Origin: Chinchilla lanigera
Taxonomy: Eukaryota; Chordata; Mammalia; Rodentia; Chinchillidae
Length of the DNA stretch: 64,000 nt
Reading direction: 5' to 3'
NCBI RefSeq assembly: GCF_000276665.1
Contig: NW_004955463.1
Location: 14,195,325-14,259,324, forward strand
Made by a program: the position numbers and the translations under genes. Of the stretch, positions 1-9,896 are shown piece after piece (within the stretch, counting starts at the first letter, position 1; every line of letters starts with the position of its first letter). The notes under the pieces were generated by a model. That model ran no database searches. It had not been told where the DNA came from and saw nothing but the letters and a program-made list of their open reading frames with translations.

Positions 1-320
1 AGGGCTGAGGAAAGTGCTCTCCACATAGCAGGAAGTGCCATTTCCCACTCTTTGGGCTGTGACTGCAGCAAAGTCCGTGCAGAGTAACTCAGCACTTACA
101 TGCACTGTAGCGCAGAGTGCTTTCGGTCACTACTTTATGTGTGAGTTTGGTCTTTTCTTTTTAGTTAATTTGCAAGAGCTGTGAAGGGCTTCTGTTTCTC
201 AGATTCTCCTGTCCCTCCTCCCCTCAACATGGCCTTGGGTGTGGTGAGTTCATCCGCTGAAGGGTCATGTGCTGGAAGGTTGGTCTCCAATGTGGCACAG
301 TTGTGGGGAGATAGCACCTA
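1..320. other. unique sequence, nothing recognised
   Basis: No repeat family, RNA gene or coding exon is recognisable. The 60-codon open frame inside it runs into the following simple repeat and shows no domain or compositional sign of coding. Confidence 0.5.
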
Positions 321-350
321 TTCTATTTTATTTTATTTTATTTTATTTTG
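321..350. repeat. (ATTTT)n microsatellite
   Basis: About five perfect ATTTT units. It abuts the tRNA-derived end of an antisense dimeric SINE, so it may have grown from that element's A-rich tail. Confidence 0.85.
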
Positions 351-440
351 CAGTGGGGGTTGAACCAAAGGCCTCTGCACTGTACTATACCCCCAACCCT
401 TTTTATTTTTTATTTTGAGACAGAGTATTATGGTCTAGAT
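351..440 (-). repeat. ID-type half of an antisense dimeric B1-ID SINE, 5' part of B1
   Basis: Read on the minus strand, the tRNA-like body with a degenerate B-box precedes a GGGTTGAACC-like motif on the plus strand and is followed by T-rich linker and GAGACAGAGT, the usual antisense start of a B1 monomer. The B1 part is cut off after about 25 bases by unrelated sequence. Confidence 0.6.
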
Positions 441-526
441 CTAAAATCTCCCTCAAATGCTCATGCTTGGTGGAGGGGTTTATTGGAAGGGATGGGCCAC
501 TGAGGAATAACTTGGAGGGGTGTAGT

Positions 527-662
527 TTTTTTTTTTGAGACAGACTTACTATGTAATTCAGGCTGCCCTCAAACTCAGGTAGCCCAGAGTGGCCTTGAAC
601 TCGCAATGATCCTTTTGCCTCTCAGCCTCCTGAGTGCTGAGGTTACCAGTGTGCTGGCACAG
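527..662 (-). repeat. B1 SINE, antisense
   Basis: A T-run, then GAGACAGACTTACTATG, then two related blocks ending in 'gcctcagcctcctgagtgctg' order, the complement of a 7SL-derived B1 with internal duplication. The SINE is diverged. It runs directly into LTR-like sequence. Confidence 0.85.
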
Positions 663-838
663 CTCCTCCCCTCTCTCTGTGCTTCCTGGCCAGCATGTGT
701 GAGCGGCTCCTTCCAGGTGTTCCTCTGACATTCCTGCCTTGGAGCTGGCCAATCATGGGGACTGTGAGCCCAAATAAGCCTCTCTTCTTTAAGATGCAGA
801 TGCTGGGTGTTCTGTTCCAGCAGTGGGGACGTAACTAA
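663..838 (+). repeat. 3' fragment of a MaLR/ERVL-type LTR
   Basis: Holds the diagnostic tail order of the LTR family seen elsewhere in this window: ATGGGGACTGTGAGCCCAAATAA, a T-rich block, 'ctgggtgttctgttccagca', and a terminal GTAACTAACACA. The 5' half is missing. Confidence 0.6.
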
Positions 839-841
839 CAC

Positions 842-942
842 ACAAGGCCTTGCTAAGTAGCTAAGTTGCCCAGGCTGGGTTTGAACAATCCTCCTGCCTT
901 CACCTCCCGTAGGGCTGGGATTGTGCTACCACACCTGATTGT
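842..942 (-). repeat. B1-related SINE fragment, antisense
   Basis: Contains 'ttgctaagtagctaagttgcccaggctggg', then the 'cctcctgcc' and 'gctgggattgtgctaccacacctg' blocks, matching the complement of a B1 monomer. Confidence 0.65.
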
Positions 943-1290
943 GATGAACTCCTAACAGGTGGGGCCTGGTGGAAGGTAAGTGGGTCATTAGAGGCATGGC
1001 CCTCAGAAGAGATTAAGGGAGTTCTTGTAGGAACCACTTAGTTTCTGTAAGAATGGGTTATGGTAAAAGAGGGAGCATGACCCCTGAATCTCTCTGGCTT
1101 CTTGTCTCAGCATGTGATCTTTCCTTCTCATATATGTTATTCCATGGTCCATCTTGTCATGTAGCCAGAAGGACTTCCCAGAGCCATGCTCTTCGACCTC
1201 CAACACTGTGAGCTCCCCTCTTTTCTTTATAAATCATTCTGCCTTAGGCATTTTGTTACAGCAACAGAAGATGGACTAATTCCTCCCTAC
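943..1290 (+). repeat. MaLR/ERVL-type LTR
   Basis: Starts with a GGGGCCTGGTGGAAGG block and a 'gggtcattagaggcatggccctc' block. It ends with 'ctttataaatcattctgcc', 'ttttgttacagcaacagaagatggactaa', the 3' end typical of MLT/MST-like mammalian MaLR LTRs. Flanking duplications are not visible, as expected for an old copy. Confidence 0.6.
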
Positions 1291-1769
1291 CCCATGAGTT
1301 CTGAGCCTTAGGTACATGCTGTAGTCTTGTTAGATCACTCTTGCTCTTATTCAGCACCTTAAATGTGCCCCTCCTTACTTCTGTGTGCTGCTCACCTTCT
1401 CTATGTCACACTCTGGCTGCTCTTGCACAGAAATAGAGCAGGAGACCAGCTGGTCTCCAGAAATCAGTAGGAAGCAGAACTCTTACCTGGCAACTCAAAA
1501 GCACCCACTGACTTTCACTAGGAGTTGAAATCTTCCCAGCAAACAGATGTAGCTGTGGAGAGGGGAGGGGGAGTTCTAATGCAAGCTCTTCTCCTCCATT
1601 TTCTCTTAGAGAGGTTTGTTGGCCCTGCAGCATGATTTATTTTAGACAGACTGATTTCTATTTGGTCCTGAGCACACGGATCCCATACACATGTGGACTG
1701 AGGCTTAGTTCCAAGGTTTTGTAGAAATACAATTAACTTGCCATATGTTGGAAAGTGTGGTCTTGCAAG
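1291..1769. other. unique sequence, nothing recognised
   Basis: No repeat or gene signature. A 75-codon minus-strand frame exists at 1406-1633 but has no recognisable domain. Confidence 0.4.
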
Positions 1770-1990
1770 GTCAGTGAGGCCTGGGGTGGAGTGCTGGATC
1801 TACCATCTGTAAGCTGTGTGACCTTGGTGTAACTGCAGAACCTCCCTGTCTCCCAGTTTCTAGATCTTTGAAACCAAGCTTGTGAGAGGAGCAAAGGAAA
1901 TGCCACACATAGAGTGCTTAGCACAGGGCCTGAGATGCAATTCACTGCCCAACAACTGGTACTTATTAAGCACCCGTGGCATGCACAAAG
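1770..1990 (+). repeat. MIR SINE
   Basis: Shows the MIR order: 'gctgtgtgaccttgg', a stretch matching 'aacctccctgtctcccagtttc', and 'tagagtgcttagcacagggcctg'. Ancient mammalian tRNA-derived SINE, diverged. Confidence 0.65.
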
Positions 1991-3040
1991 TGTAGGGTGC
2001 AGAGCAAAGTGGTTCCTCTTTTCCAGGGGGGTTGGCAGGTTCCATGCTACTCTCCACATGAGGCTCAGGAATTCTCCAGGGCCCTGCTGGGAGCTGCTGT
2101 GGCTGCAGGCTGTGGGCTTCTGGGCGGGTCCACACAGACTTCAAAGACAGCATCTCTGTTTGAAGAGGAGTATTTGCAGCTCATTAGCTCTGTGGCACAG
2201 ACCACCAACCAAATCCAATAGGGTTTTGGCTTAGCCTCTGCCAGCTCCCCCAAAGATCTCTGCATGGGGTTACTCAAGGAGATAAGCTTGTTTAGAGTAA
2301 CACTTGCAGGAAGGCAAGGTTGTGGGTAAACACAACCTCATGAGTATCTGAGGGGCTGAGCTGTCCGTTCCCAGCATGCCTATCTGGACAGCATGGAAAA
2401 TCCCCTTGGATGGTGATGCTGGTGATAGCAACGTCTCCACCCGAAGCACTCTCAGTGGGATGCACATCAAAGTCCGACACAAATGGCCCCTGCTGCACTG
2501 ACCACATGCAGAGTTTTGATCTGCTCTGGAGGGAAGGGGCAGGGTGGTGCTGTTGCTTTTCCATCTTGGGCAGAAAGCATGGGGCGGACCCCAGCGAGCC
2601 CCATGGTCCCAGGCACCAGGACATCTGGTCAGGGTCGATCGAGCCCAGGCAAGGATGAGCCAGGTAAACCTACTGGGCTCTCTGAGTTCTTGGCAGATAT
2701 CTGCTCAGGGACAGATTCCAGTCCTCAGGGACTGGGGGACATGTGGGACTGGGGTCTAGACTGGACTTCAAGGGAAGCGGCTCCTGCCTAGTCTACTCTG
2801 GGGCTGTGAAAAGGACACCTGGTCCTTGGACACTTTACCTGCAGACACTGCCTTGAAGGAAAATGAGGTCTTTTATCCGAAAGCTAGGGAGGATTGAAAA
2901 ACTAACGCTGGAGGTGGCCCCATGATAGGGTCTTCAATTCTGACTTCTTGAAATGGACTGAGCTCAGGAGACTTCCCAAGGAGGAGCAAGTGGTTGGTAG
3001 CCAGGTGGGAGGGATTAGGAAGGAGCAAAACAGGCTTTCC
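1991..3040. other. unique sequence up to assembly gap
   Basis: Moderately GC-rich; several overlapping open frames of 70-110 codons on both strands have no recognisable domain and disagree with one another, as expected for non-coding sequence. The right end is cut by the assembly gap. Confidence 0.4.
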
Positions 3041-3200
3041 NNNNNNNNNNNNNNNNNNNNNNNNNNNNNNNNNNNNNNNNNNNNNNNNNNNNNNNNNNNN
3101 NNNNNNNNNNNNNNNNNNNNNNNNNNNNNNNNNNNNNNNNNNNNNNNNNNNNNNNNNNNNNNNNNNNNNNNNNNNNNNNNNNNNNNNNNNNNNNNNNNNN
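3041..3200. other. assembly gap (160 N)
   Basis: 160 unknown bases. The length may be an estimate. Open frames that read through this gap are artefacts of translating N. Confidence 0.99.
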
Positions 3201-3220
3201 CCTAACCCTAACCCAACCCT
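3201..3220. repeat. telomere-like repeat at gap edge
   Basis: The first bases after the gap are CCTAACCCTAACCCAACCCT, about three units of the vertebrate telomeric hexamer on the C-rich strand. It may be the visible edge of a longer interstitial telomeric tract that broke the assembly. Confidence 0.75.
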
Positions 3221-3395
3221 TGCAGGCTGCATTACCTGCTTACCAGACCTCCCTGAAGCCACACTGAGGCTGGCCAGATGCAAGGCCGGAGACTTCTCCC
3301 TGCACTTGTGCTGTCTAAGCCTTGGGACTGGAGTGGCATCTGAGCCTGGGACTTGGGGGTCAAGAAGGAAGAGGAAAGGGAAAGGAAGTGGGAGT

Positions 3396-3425
3396 GTTTT
3401 TATTTGTTTGTTTGTTTGTTTATTT
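3396..3425. repeat. (TTTG)n microsatellite
   Basis: Four to five TTTG units followed by TTTATTTTT. Confidence 0.8.
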
Positions 3426-3482
3426 TTACATTTTAAATGGAAACAAGTGCATGGAGAGAATGAAAAGAAAAGCAGGGAAGAG

Positions 3483-3705
3483 GCCAGGGTGAGGTGGTGC
3501 AGAGAATTTTCCAGTACTCCAAAATAGACTTTTAGCCTACAATCCCAGCTACTCGGGAGGCTGAGACAGGAGGGTCACAGCTTGAGGACAGCCTGGGAAA
3601 CTTAGGAAAATGCAAAATAAGGAATAAAAAGGGGTTGAGGGTTAGCTCAGTGCTTGCTTGCTTACCATATGCAGGCTTTGGGTTTGGTCCCCATTACTGT
3701 GGGGG
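3483..3705 (+). repeat. dimeric B1-ID SINE, sense
   Basis: A B1-like left half ('aatcccagctactcgggaggctgaga', 'gacagcctgggaaact') is followed by an A-rich linker near 3610-3631 and an ID-like right half ('gggttagctcagtgcttgc', 'ggctttgggtttggtccccat'). This B1-then-ID order is the dimeric SINE type known from squirrels, dormice, beavers and relatives. Confidence 0.75.
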
Positions 3706-4390
3706 TTCAAGGAAATTTATTCACTTCTCCTGCAACCAGGACTCAGGTAGCTTTGGGACACACCTCTTCGTACAGCTTGCAGAGCCACCACCTCCCCACT
3801 GACCCCATATCCTGGTCCTTCTAAGACTAAGGGTTTTTTGAGGCTTTTTCTCTGCTTTTGGAGGTTGCCCAGCAAGCCAGCAAAAGGCAAAGCTCTGTCC
3901 TCCCTTGCTTTCTCTCCTCCCCTCTGTTTTGCCTGGTCTCCCCTCCCCCTCTCCTTTTCCTTCCCCACCCTGTGACCTTGGTCTCCTCCCACGCTGGGCC
4001 TGGCCAGGCCTTGTGGAAGGGGCAGCAGGGACGCAGGGATCATGCCCAGCAGCCCGCAGCGCTGGCAGAGACCGCAGCCCAGTGGCCCGGACCCTAATGA
4101 ATCCAAGCCCTGCCTGGCTGGCCAGAGAGCGCTGGGCTCAGGCCTTGCAGAAACAGTGGAGAACTGGCATCCAGCCAGGAAGATTTAGGGCCCAGCAGGC
4201 CCTGTGTTGGGCAGGCCATTACTCGGAAAACTACATTTTGCTGAAACAAAGAACACACACAGAACCCGCTTGATTCCTTTCCTCGCTGCTGATTGCTGTC
4301 GTCCCTGCCGCTCAGCCATGCTCACCGGCTCGGAGTTAGGAGGGAGTTGGAGCCTGCCCCAGAGGAGAGGCCCCCTGGGCTGGAATTCCC
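3706..4390. other. unique GC-rich sequence
   Basis: No repeat family seen. Overlapping frames at 3858-4097, 3905-4273 and 3717-4106 (minus) are mutually incompatible and lack domains. Confidence 0.35.
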
Positions 4391-4391
4391 T

Positions 4392-4432
4392 CACTGGGTG
4401 CTGGGTACTGGGTACTGGGTACTGGGTGCTAG
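4392..4432. repeat. short tandem repeat (GGGTACT)n
   Basis: Five imperfect 8-base units of the form CTGGGTAC/CTGGGTGC. Confidence 0.8.
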
Positions 4433-4824
4433 ATACTCAGTGCTCTCCAGCCGGCAAAATGCCAGAGCCGCGGAGCTCTGCCCAGACAGCTGTAAACCAT
4501 AGGCCTCAGTGCTGCTGCAGGTCTGTAGCCAGCTCTCTGTGGGACTTGATTACTGTTTTCAAATACTTCCAGGGCTGTCATTTGGAGAAGGGACGGATTT
4601 ATTCTGTGTGGAGCCAAAGGATAAAATTAAAAGCAAAGGTGGAAGTTGTAAGAAGAGATGAGGTTTCATAAAAAGAACAGTCTAGCTGCTTGTGTCCTCA
4701 GGCAAGGTAATGCGTAGCCTCAGGAGATAGTGAGTTCCCCAGAACTGGTGGTGTTTAAACCAAGAGGTTTTGGAGAGGGAAGTCTCAGTATTTGGTGTCT
4801 TCCCATGTACACTGGGAGGATAGG

Positions 4825-4905
4825 TATTCTACTTTTCATGTCTGTATGTATACAGTGCTTGGCACATAGGTAACATGTGTTTGTTGAATGGCTTAATAAC
4901 TGAAA
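4825..4905 (+). repeat. L2 3' end fragment
   Basis: 'cagtgcttggcacataggtaac' followed by 'tgtttgttgaatgg' is the 3' terminus of L2. Confidence 0.6.
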
Positions 4906-5337
4906 ACCATAAGGTAGAGGGTAACATTAAGTGATATCAAGGACTTTTGTAGCATGATCCTCTCTGGAAGTCTTCCCTGAATATTTTCTCATTTTTCAGA
5001 GGCCAGGAATGGATCCCAGTTTGGGATGGGAAAGTACTGGGTCAGCCAATCAAGCTCCAAGGTGGCTGTGGCAGAGATAGGAACAGAGTGGCAGGGGTCC
5101 TCTCAGTGGGTCAGAAGACTGGGCTGGAGTCCAGCAGAAACCAGAGCGTGCATAGAGCTCTTCCCCACTATCTCCCAATGGGCCTGCCCGCAGTACTAGG
5201 GGAGAACCCAGGGGCTCTGGCACTGTCCTGCAGGAAGGAGCAAGATGGGGAGGTGCAGGGGGCAGAGCCTTGGGTTCCGCCTCCAGGTCAAACCAAGCCA
5301 TTCACTTCTGTCTGTCTGACAGATGGTGTTCCTTACA
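4906..5337. other. unique sequence, nothing recognised
   Basis: No gene or repeat signature seen. Confidence 0.4.
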
Positions 5338-5512
5338 ATGCCCCTGCCTCAGTCCTGGGGACTGAACCCAGGGCTTTGCATAGGGTTATAGCCCCAGCTC
5401 TTTCTTTATGCTTTACTTTGAGACAGTCTTGGGCTCAAATTTGCAGTCCTCCTTCCTCAACTTCCTAGCATGCGGGGACCATAGGCATGTACAGACACCA
5501 TGATGCCCAGTT
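5338..5512 (-). repeat. dimeric B1-ID SINE, antisense
   Basis: On the plus strand an ID complement ('tcctggggactgaacccagggctttgc', 'tatagccccagc') is followed by T-rich linker and a B1 complement ('gagacagtcttgggctcaaa', 'cagtcctccttcctcaacttcc'). Diverged. Confidence 0.75.
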
Positions 5513-5559
5513 CCTTACAATAATTTTTTTGAGAATTACCCCCAAAAGTTGAAAATCGC

Positions 5560-5665
5560 TGGCCTCCTAACCATTCATTTGTTGAGCACCTACTGTGTAC
5601 AGGACATTGTCCCAGGGGTGTAGCAGTGGAACAGACCAGAATTCCTGTGCTCCTGTGCATTCTGG
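5560..5665 (-). repeat. L2 fragment, antisense
   Basis: 'ttcatttgttgagcacctactgtgtacaggacattgt' then 'ggtgtagcagtggaacagaccagaattcctgtgctc' matches the complement of the L2 3' end. Confidence 0.65.
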
Positions 5666-6115
5666 TGGGAGGGGACAAGCCTGGCTGAGAGGCAGGGGAC
5701 TTTGTGAGAAGGGGGCAGAGCTACGCAGAGGCACAGAGCAGGGAAAAGGACTGGAGAGGCTGCTGCGGCTGCAAATAAGTGACTAGGAGAGTCCTTGCTG
5801 AGGATCTGGCTCTCCTGCAGATGCAAGGAGCTGCCCGACGGTGCAGGAAGAGCTGGGGGCACAGGCCCTGGCAGGGCATGCCCCATTGGTCTGAGGAACA
5901 GAGGCCAGTGCGGGTGGAAGAGGGTGTGAAGCTGTGTGGCAGCTCCCCGGGGCTCCTGCCTCTTGAGAGTCAGATTTGTATGAAATCTGTCCTCGAGTGT
6001 GAGCTGGATTTATTGATTTGCTTTCAACCAATGGAACGTGGCAAATGCAAGGACTGTCATTTCCAAAATGACTCTGGGCTGCTTGGCTTTCCCTCATTCT
6101 CTCATTTTGAGCCAT
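5666..6115. other. unique sequence, nothing recognised
   Basis: Overlapping 98-114-codon frames on both strands have no domain content. Confidence 0.35.
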
Positions 6116-6117
6116 CC

Positions 6118-6305
6118 TAGGAATCAAAACCAGGCCCTTGTTTATGCCCTAGGCAAGTGTTCTGTCACTGAGCTATACCTCCAGTCTTATTTAGTTAGTT
6201 TAGTTTTGAGATAGGGTCTTGCTGAATTGCCCAGGCTGGCCTCTAACTTGCAATCTTCCTGCCTCAGCCTCCCAAGCAGCTGGGTTTATTGATGTGCATC
6301 CCACC
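6118..6305 (-). repeat. dimeric B1-ID SINE, antisense
   Basis: ID complement ('aatcaaaaccaggcccttg', 'ctgtcactgagctatacctcca') followed by a TTTAG-rich linker and a B1 complement ('gagatagggtcttgctgaattgcccaggctggcc', 'cctgcctcagcctcccaagc'). Confidence 0.85.
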
Positions 6306-6689
6306 CAGCTTGCTTGGCTTCTCTCGTTCTCTCACTTGTGACTCAGTGGAAGCCATGTGCTGTGGAGAGACCCACATGACAAGAAACTGGGGGTTACCTG
6401 CGGCCAACAGCCAGTGACCAACTGAGGCCCTCAAGGAACCGAGTCCTGCTGACAGCCAGACTATGAGTGGGGAGGAGATGGCTCCAGCATCCTCTGAGGT
6501 GCCCGAGCTTCCGGCTGACAGCTGATGGCAGCGTGAGTACCCCGACGTCCATCCTGACCAGACGGTGTGAGATCCACAGGCTTGCAGCCGCTGCTGAGCT
6601 CTGGCACCCTTTGCTAGGTGGTCTTCGATAACCGAGGCAGAGGGTGGCTGGTGAGAGCCGAGGCCACTGAGCAGACTGCACCGTGGGGT

Positions 6690-7289
6690 TGGTTGGCCAT
6701 TAAAGCCTTTGGCATTTTCCTGATGAAATCGGAAGGCATGGAAGGGTTTAAAGGGAGCAGGGAAACGGGCTGACTTAAAAATCTTCAAAAAGAGCATCTG
6801 TGCTGTTGCCTGGGGAGCAGACTGGAGGAAGGCAGGTGAGAACAGGACTGTGAGGCAGCATCGTGTTCCAGGTGGGGTGCCTCGGCGCAGACCCTGAGGG
6901 AGGAGCTGTCAGTGCTGAACATGTCAAAAGCTGAGCACACTCTGAAGAGAATCAATAGGACTTCTTGATGGCTTGGGCAGAGGAGTGACAGAAAAAGGGA
7001 CACGAGGATGATCCAAGTGTCTCCATGTGGCAGGAAGGGACAGAGGTGCCATGGAAGATGGAGGCTGGGGGAGGGGAGGTTTGGGGAATAAAGTGGCGTG
7101 AGGTCAGTTTGGTAAATGTCAAGATCTAGATGACTGTTGGGCAGCCAAGTGGGTGCAGAAGTAGATATTTGGGTGGACAAGTTAGGATTCAGGTCACAGC
7201 TGGAGATATAAGTTGGAAGTTGTCAAAAATATATTTCAAGACCTAAGACTGGATGAGACCACAACAGTGTAGCAAGAAATGCAAAGGGG
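6690..7289 (-). repeat. L2 body, antisense (left part)
   Basis: Long antisense L2 match: 'catggaagggtttaaagggagcaggg', 'gaggagtgacag', 'ggacatgttaag'-like 'gtaaatgtcaagatctagatgactgttgggcagccaagtgg', 'cagctggagatataagttgg', 'gactggatgagaccac'. The remaining piece continues after 8040, so this L2 was split by a later L1 insertion. Confidence 0.7.
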
Positions 7290-7373
7290 TCTCTCTCAGG
7301 ATCCAGAAAGTCACTTCTGGAGGAGCTGCAAGCAGGGTCTGGAAGACATTTGCATGTTTATGCTCATATGCAT

Positions 7374-7377
<4 letters not shown>

Positions 7378-7413
<36 letters not shown>

Positions 7414-7496
7414 GTTTTTCTCCGGTACCAGGAACCGAACTCACGACCTTGCGCTTGCCAGGCAGGCGCTTTGCCGCTGAGCTAAATCCCCAGCCC
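7378..7496 (-). repeat. ID-type tRNA-derived SINE, antisense, with perfect 15-bp TSD
   Basis: The body at about 7413-7496 is the complement of a tRNA-like unit with A-box (TAGCTCAGCGGCA) and B-box (GAGTTCGGTTCC-like). It is preceded by an uninterrupted run of about 35 T, its reverse-complemented poly(A) tail. CTCATATGCATTCTT occurs at 7363-7377 and again at 7497-7511, a perfect 15-bp target duplication made by L1-type retrotransposition. Long tail and perfect duplication mark this as a young insertion. Confidence 0.95.
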
Positions 7497-7881
7497 CTCA
7501 TATGCATTCTTGACAATTGCTGGGAAGCAGTCACCTAAGTGCCCATCAACAGATGAATGGATGAACAAAGTGAGTTCTATACATATAATGGAATACTATT
7601 CAGACAAAAAGGAAGGCAGTCTGGTCACATGCTACTACATGGGTGACCCCAGAGAACATTATGCTAAGTGAAATATGCCAAGACAGATACTGATAAGCCC
7701 ACTTCTATGCGGTTCCAAGGCAGTCAAAAGTATTGAAACAGGAAGTAGAATGGTGGTTGCCATGGGCATAGGGGAAAGAGGAACTGAGAGATGGTAGTTT
7801 TGTGAGATGAAAAGTGTTCTGGAGACCCATTTTAAAACAATGTGCACTGTATCCTTAAAAAGCGGTGAGATAGTAAATTTT

Positions 7882-7972
7882 TCCTTTTTTTCCTGTAGTA
7901 CTGGGGATCAAACCTAGCACTTGATATATGCTAGGCAAGTGCTCTACCACTGGGTAACACTTCTCCAGCCCT
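7882..7972 (-). repeat. ID-type SINE, antisense, inside the L1
   Basis: T-run, then 'gtactggggatcaaacctagcac' and 'gctctaccactgggtaacacttctccagccc'. Flanks GAGATAGTAAATTT and GAGATGGTACATTT are a diverged target duplication (12 of 14), consistent with an older insertion than the one at 7378. Confidence 0.85.
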
Positions 7973-8040
7973 GAGATGGTACATTTCATGTTATACATAT
8001 TTTACCACAAGAAAAAATTTAACTGCAAAAGAAAAAGTTA

Positions 8041-8260
8041 AAATAAGCAAGCAGTGGATTAAAAAGAAAAAAGGGAAGAGGTCCAAGTCAGAGCCCTGGG
8101 GTACTGCACTAGGAGGAGGTCTGGGCAAAGGGGACAGCCGAGAGCAGGATGAGGACAAGAACAAGGACTGAAGGGGGCCCTAGGAAAGGGCGGTGTCTGC
8201 AGCCCCAGCATACAGGCGTGTGGGGCTTGTGGCAGAGCAGAATGAGGAGCCCTAGAAGAA
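8041..8260 (-). repeat. L2 body, antisense (right part)
   Basis: 'ggaagaggtccaagtcagagccctggggtactgc' continues the L2 complement interrupted by the L1. The right edge is uncertain. Confidence 0.55.
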
Positions 8261-8884
8261 AGCTGTGGAGGGTCCTGGCGGAAGCCTGAATGAGCCTGTA
8301 GGGCCCAGGGAAGTTGAAGCCCAGCCTGCAGTGCTGCTCACCTCAGGGAACTCTGACCTCAAGGAGCTGAGGGCTGGGTCAAGGAGAACTTTTATGTTTT
8401 GAGAGAGATGAAGTGATAGCACATTTGTGTGTGGACAGAAAAGAAGAAATGCTCAGCAGGAGGCAGGCGAGGAGGGGGGCGTTGCCTGGGGACATCCTGG
8501 GATAGGGGCTAGGGGTGTGGGGTGTGGGGGTGGATGGTGTGGTCTAGCACAAATGCAGGAAAGTCTGACTCTCCAGCAGTAACTCGAGGGTTCCAGGAAT
8601 CCTAAACTGCCCGGCCAGATTCTCTCACTACTCCTCTGCATTTTACTCACACTAAAGATATTCATCTTTCCCCTGCACGGCTGCCAACTGTCAATGCCTA
8701 GACCTCTGCTCTGGTACCTCCTCTACCAGGAAGTTCCTTCCTTATGGTGGTGGCCTGTGGGGGCGCTGTGGAGCGTCAGTGTCCCCTCTTTTTTCCCCAG
8801 GTCTTCACTGGGCCTTCCTGATTTTCCTCTGCACTTGAGTTGCTATTTCACCTCCCTTTCAGAGGAAAAGATTCACCCCTGCTA
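8261..8884. other. unique sequence, nothing recognised
   Basis: Contains a short GGTGTGGGG-rich patch near 8512-8545. No coding or repeat signature. Confidence 0.35.
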
Positions 8885-9095
8885 AATCGTCATCATCCTC
8901 ATCAGCTCAGGTACTGACAGCTTGCTATGTGCCCGCCTTATGTGAGCTGCACTAGGTCATTTAACAAGATTGAAGTTTAATTTTGCAAAGGAGCAAGCAG
9001 AGGCTTAGCATGATTTGTCTAAGTCACAGAGATAGAAAGTGATTCATAGGGAGGTCTGCATGACCTCAGCTCCACGCTGCCTCTGTATGCATCAT
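8885..9095 (-). repeat. MIR/L2-like ancient fragment, antisense
   Basis: 'cttgctatgtgcccgccttatg', 'gcactaggtcatttaac' and 'gcttagcatgatttgtctaagtcacagagatagaaagtg' follow the complement of MIR from its 3' to core region. Confidence 0.5.
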
Positions 9096-9384
9096 ATCCC
9101 CTGCTGCTCACGGCTTGCCAAGGAGTGATGCTCAGTGTGCAGACAGATCCACAGAATGAAACCTGCCCGGGACAAAGTGTGCCATGCATGGAACTTATTT
9201 CACCTGCTAGCTGAACCTTTGCTTTAGAGCAGGGGACAAGCAAGAGGCCACAGCCAGGCCAGCTGGGATCTGATGCCGTGGGCTGCACAGAGCTAGGGCA
9301 GAGACCAACGAGCATCCCAGGTGGGGCTGGCCTGGCTTTGGCTCTGGACCCTCCATAGTGAAGAAGGACCAGAAAGGCTTTCTG

Positions 9385-9480
9385 CAGAAAGGAGAGGAAG
9401 TGGAAGGAAGGGAGAGAGGGGAGAGAGAAAATTTAGAGGAGAGAGAAGGAAGAAAAGGGGAATGAGGAAAGGAGACTAAT
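9385..9480. repeat. purine-rich GA low-complexity tract
   Basis: About 95 bases almost entirely A and G with scattered T; GGAAGG/GAGAGA motifs. The minus-strand 114-codon frame over it is low-complexity serine/proline/leucine and not credible. Confidence 0.8.
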
Positions 9481-9526
9481 ACAACTATGAAAAGTAGTAA
9501 AATGGGTTGGGGAAAGGGAGGGGGGA

Positions 9527-9896
9527 CCATGGTTTGAATGTGTTCCCCCAACGTACCCTAGTTGGAAATGTAATCCACAAGGTCATGTGTTAATTAGGCG
9601 TGGTGGCGTAGCCTCTGGAAGATAACTAGGATTAGATGAAGTCAGGAGCAAGGAGCCCGATGATGGCATTAGTGGCTTTATAAGAAGAGACTTAGCTAGC
9701 ACCCTTGCTCTGTCGTGTCATGTGATGTCCTCTGCTAGAACCCTTGCTTGTTATGACACAGCAAGAGCCACTCATCACATGCTGAGAAGAGGATGCCAGC
9801 AGCATGAACTTGGACTTCCCAGCCTCCAGAACCCTGTGCACTAAAGAAATCCCTATTTTAATGAATCACCCTGTCACTTTTCTTGTCACCAAGACA
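9527..9896 (+). repeat. MaLR-type LTR, sense
   Basis: Begins CCATGGTTTGAATGTG and 'gttcccccaacgtaccc' (MLT/MST-like 5' end), has 'gatgccagcagcatgaacttggacttcccagcctccagaacc' near the 3' end, and ends AAGACA. Size fits a solo LTR. Confidence 0.75.

Larger units (their letters stand above)
7290..8040 (+). repeat. L1 3' end inserted in the L2
   Basis: Shows the 3' end of ORF2 and 3' UTR of a mammalian L1: 'taagtgcccatcaacagatgaatggatgaa', 'aatggaatactattcag', 'acattatgctaagtgaaatatgcc', 'agaatggtggttgccatggg', 'ttatacatattttaccacaag'. The frame is closed by many stops. It is interrupted by two SINEs at 7378-7496 and near 7882-7972. Confidence 0.8.

Noticed and set aside
2994..3527. 177-codon frame across the assembly gap
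   Set aside because: Continuity depends on translating 160 N as residues; it has no evidential value.
7413..7496. possible tRNA gene (A- and B-box present)
   Set aside because: It is a tRNA-derived SINE: it has a poly(A) tail, a target duplication and many dispersed copies, and no cloverleaf acceptor pairing.
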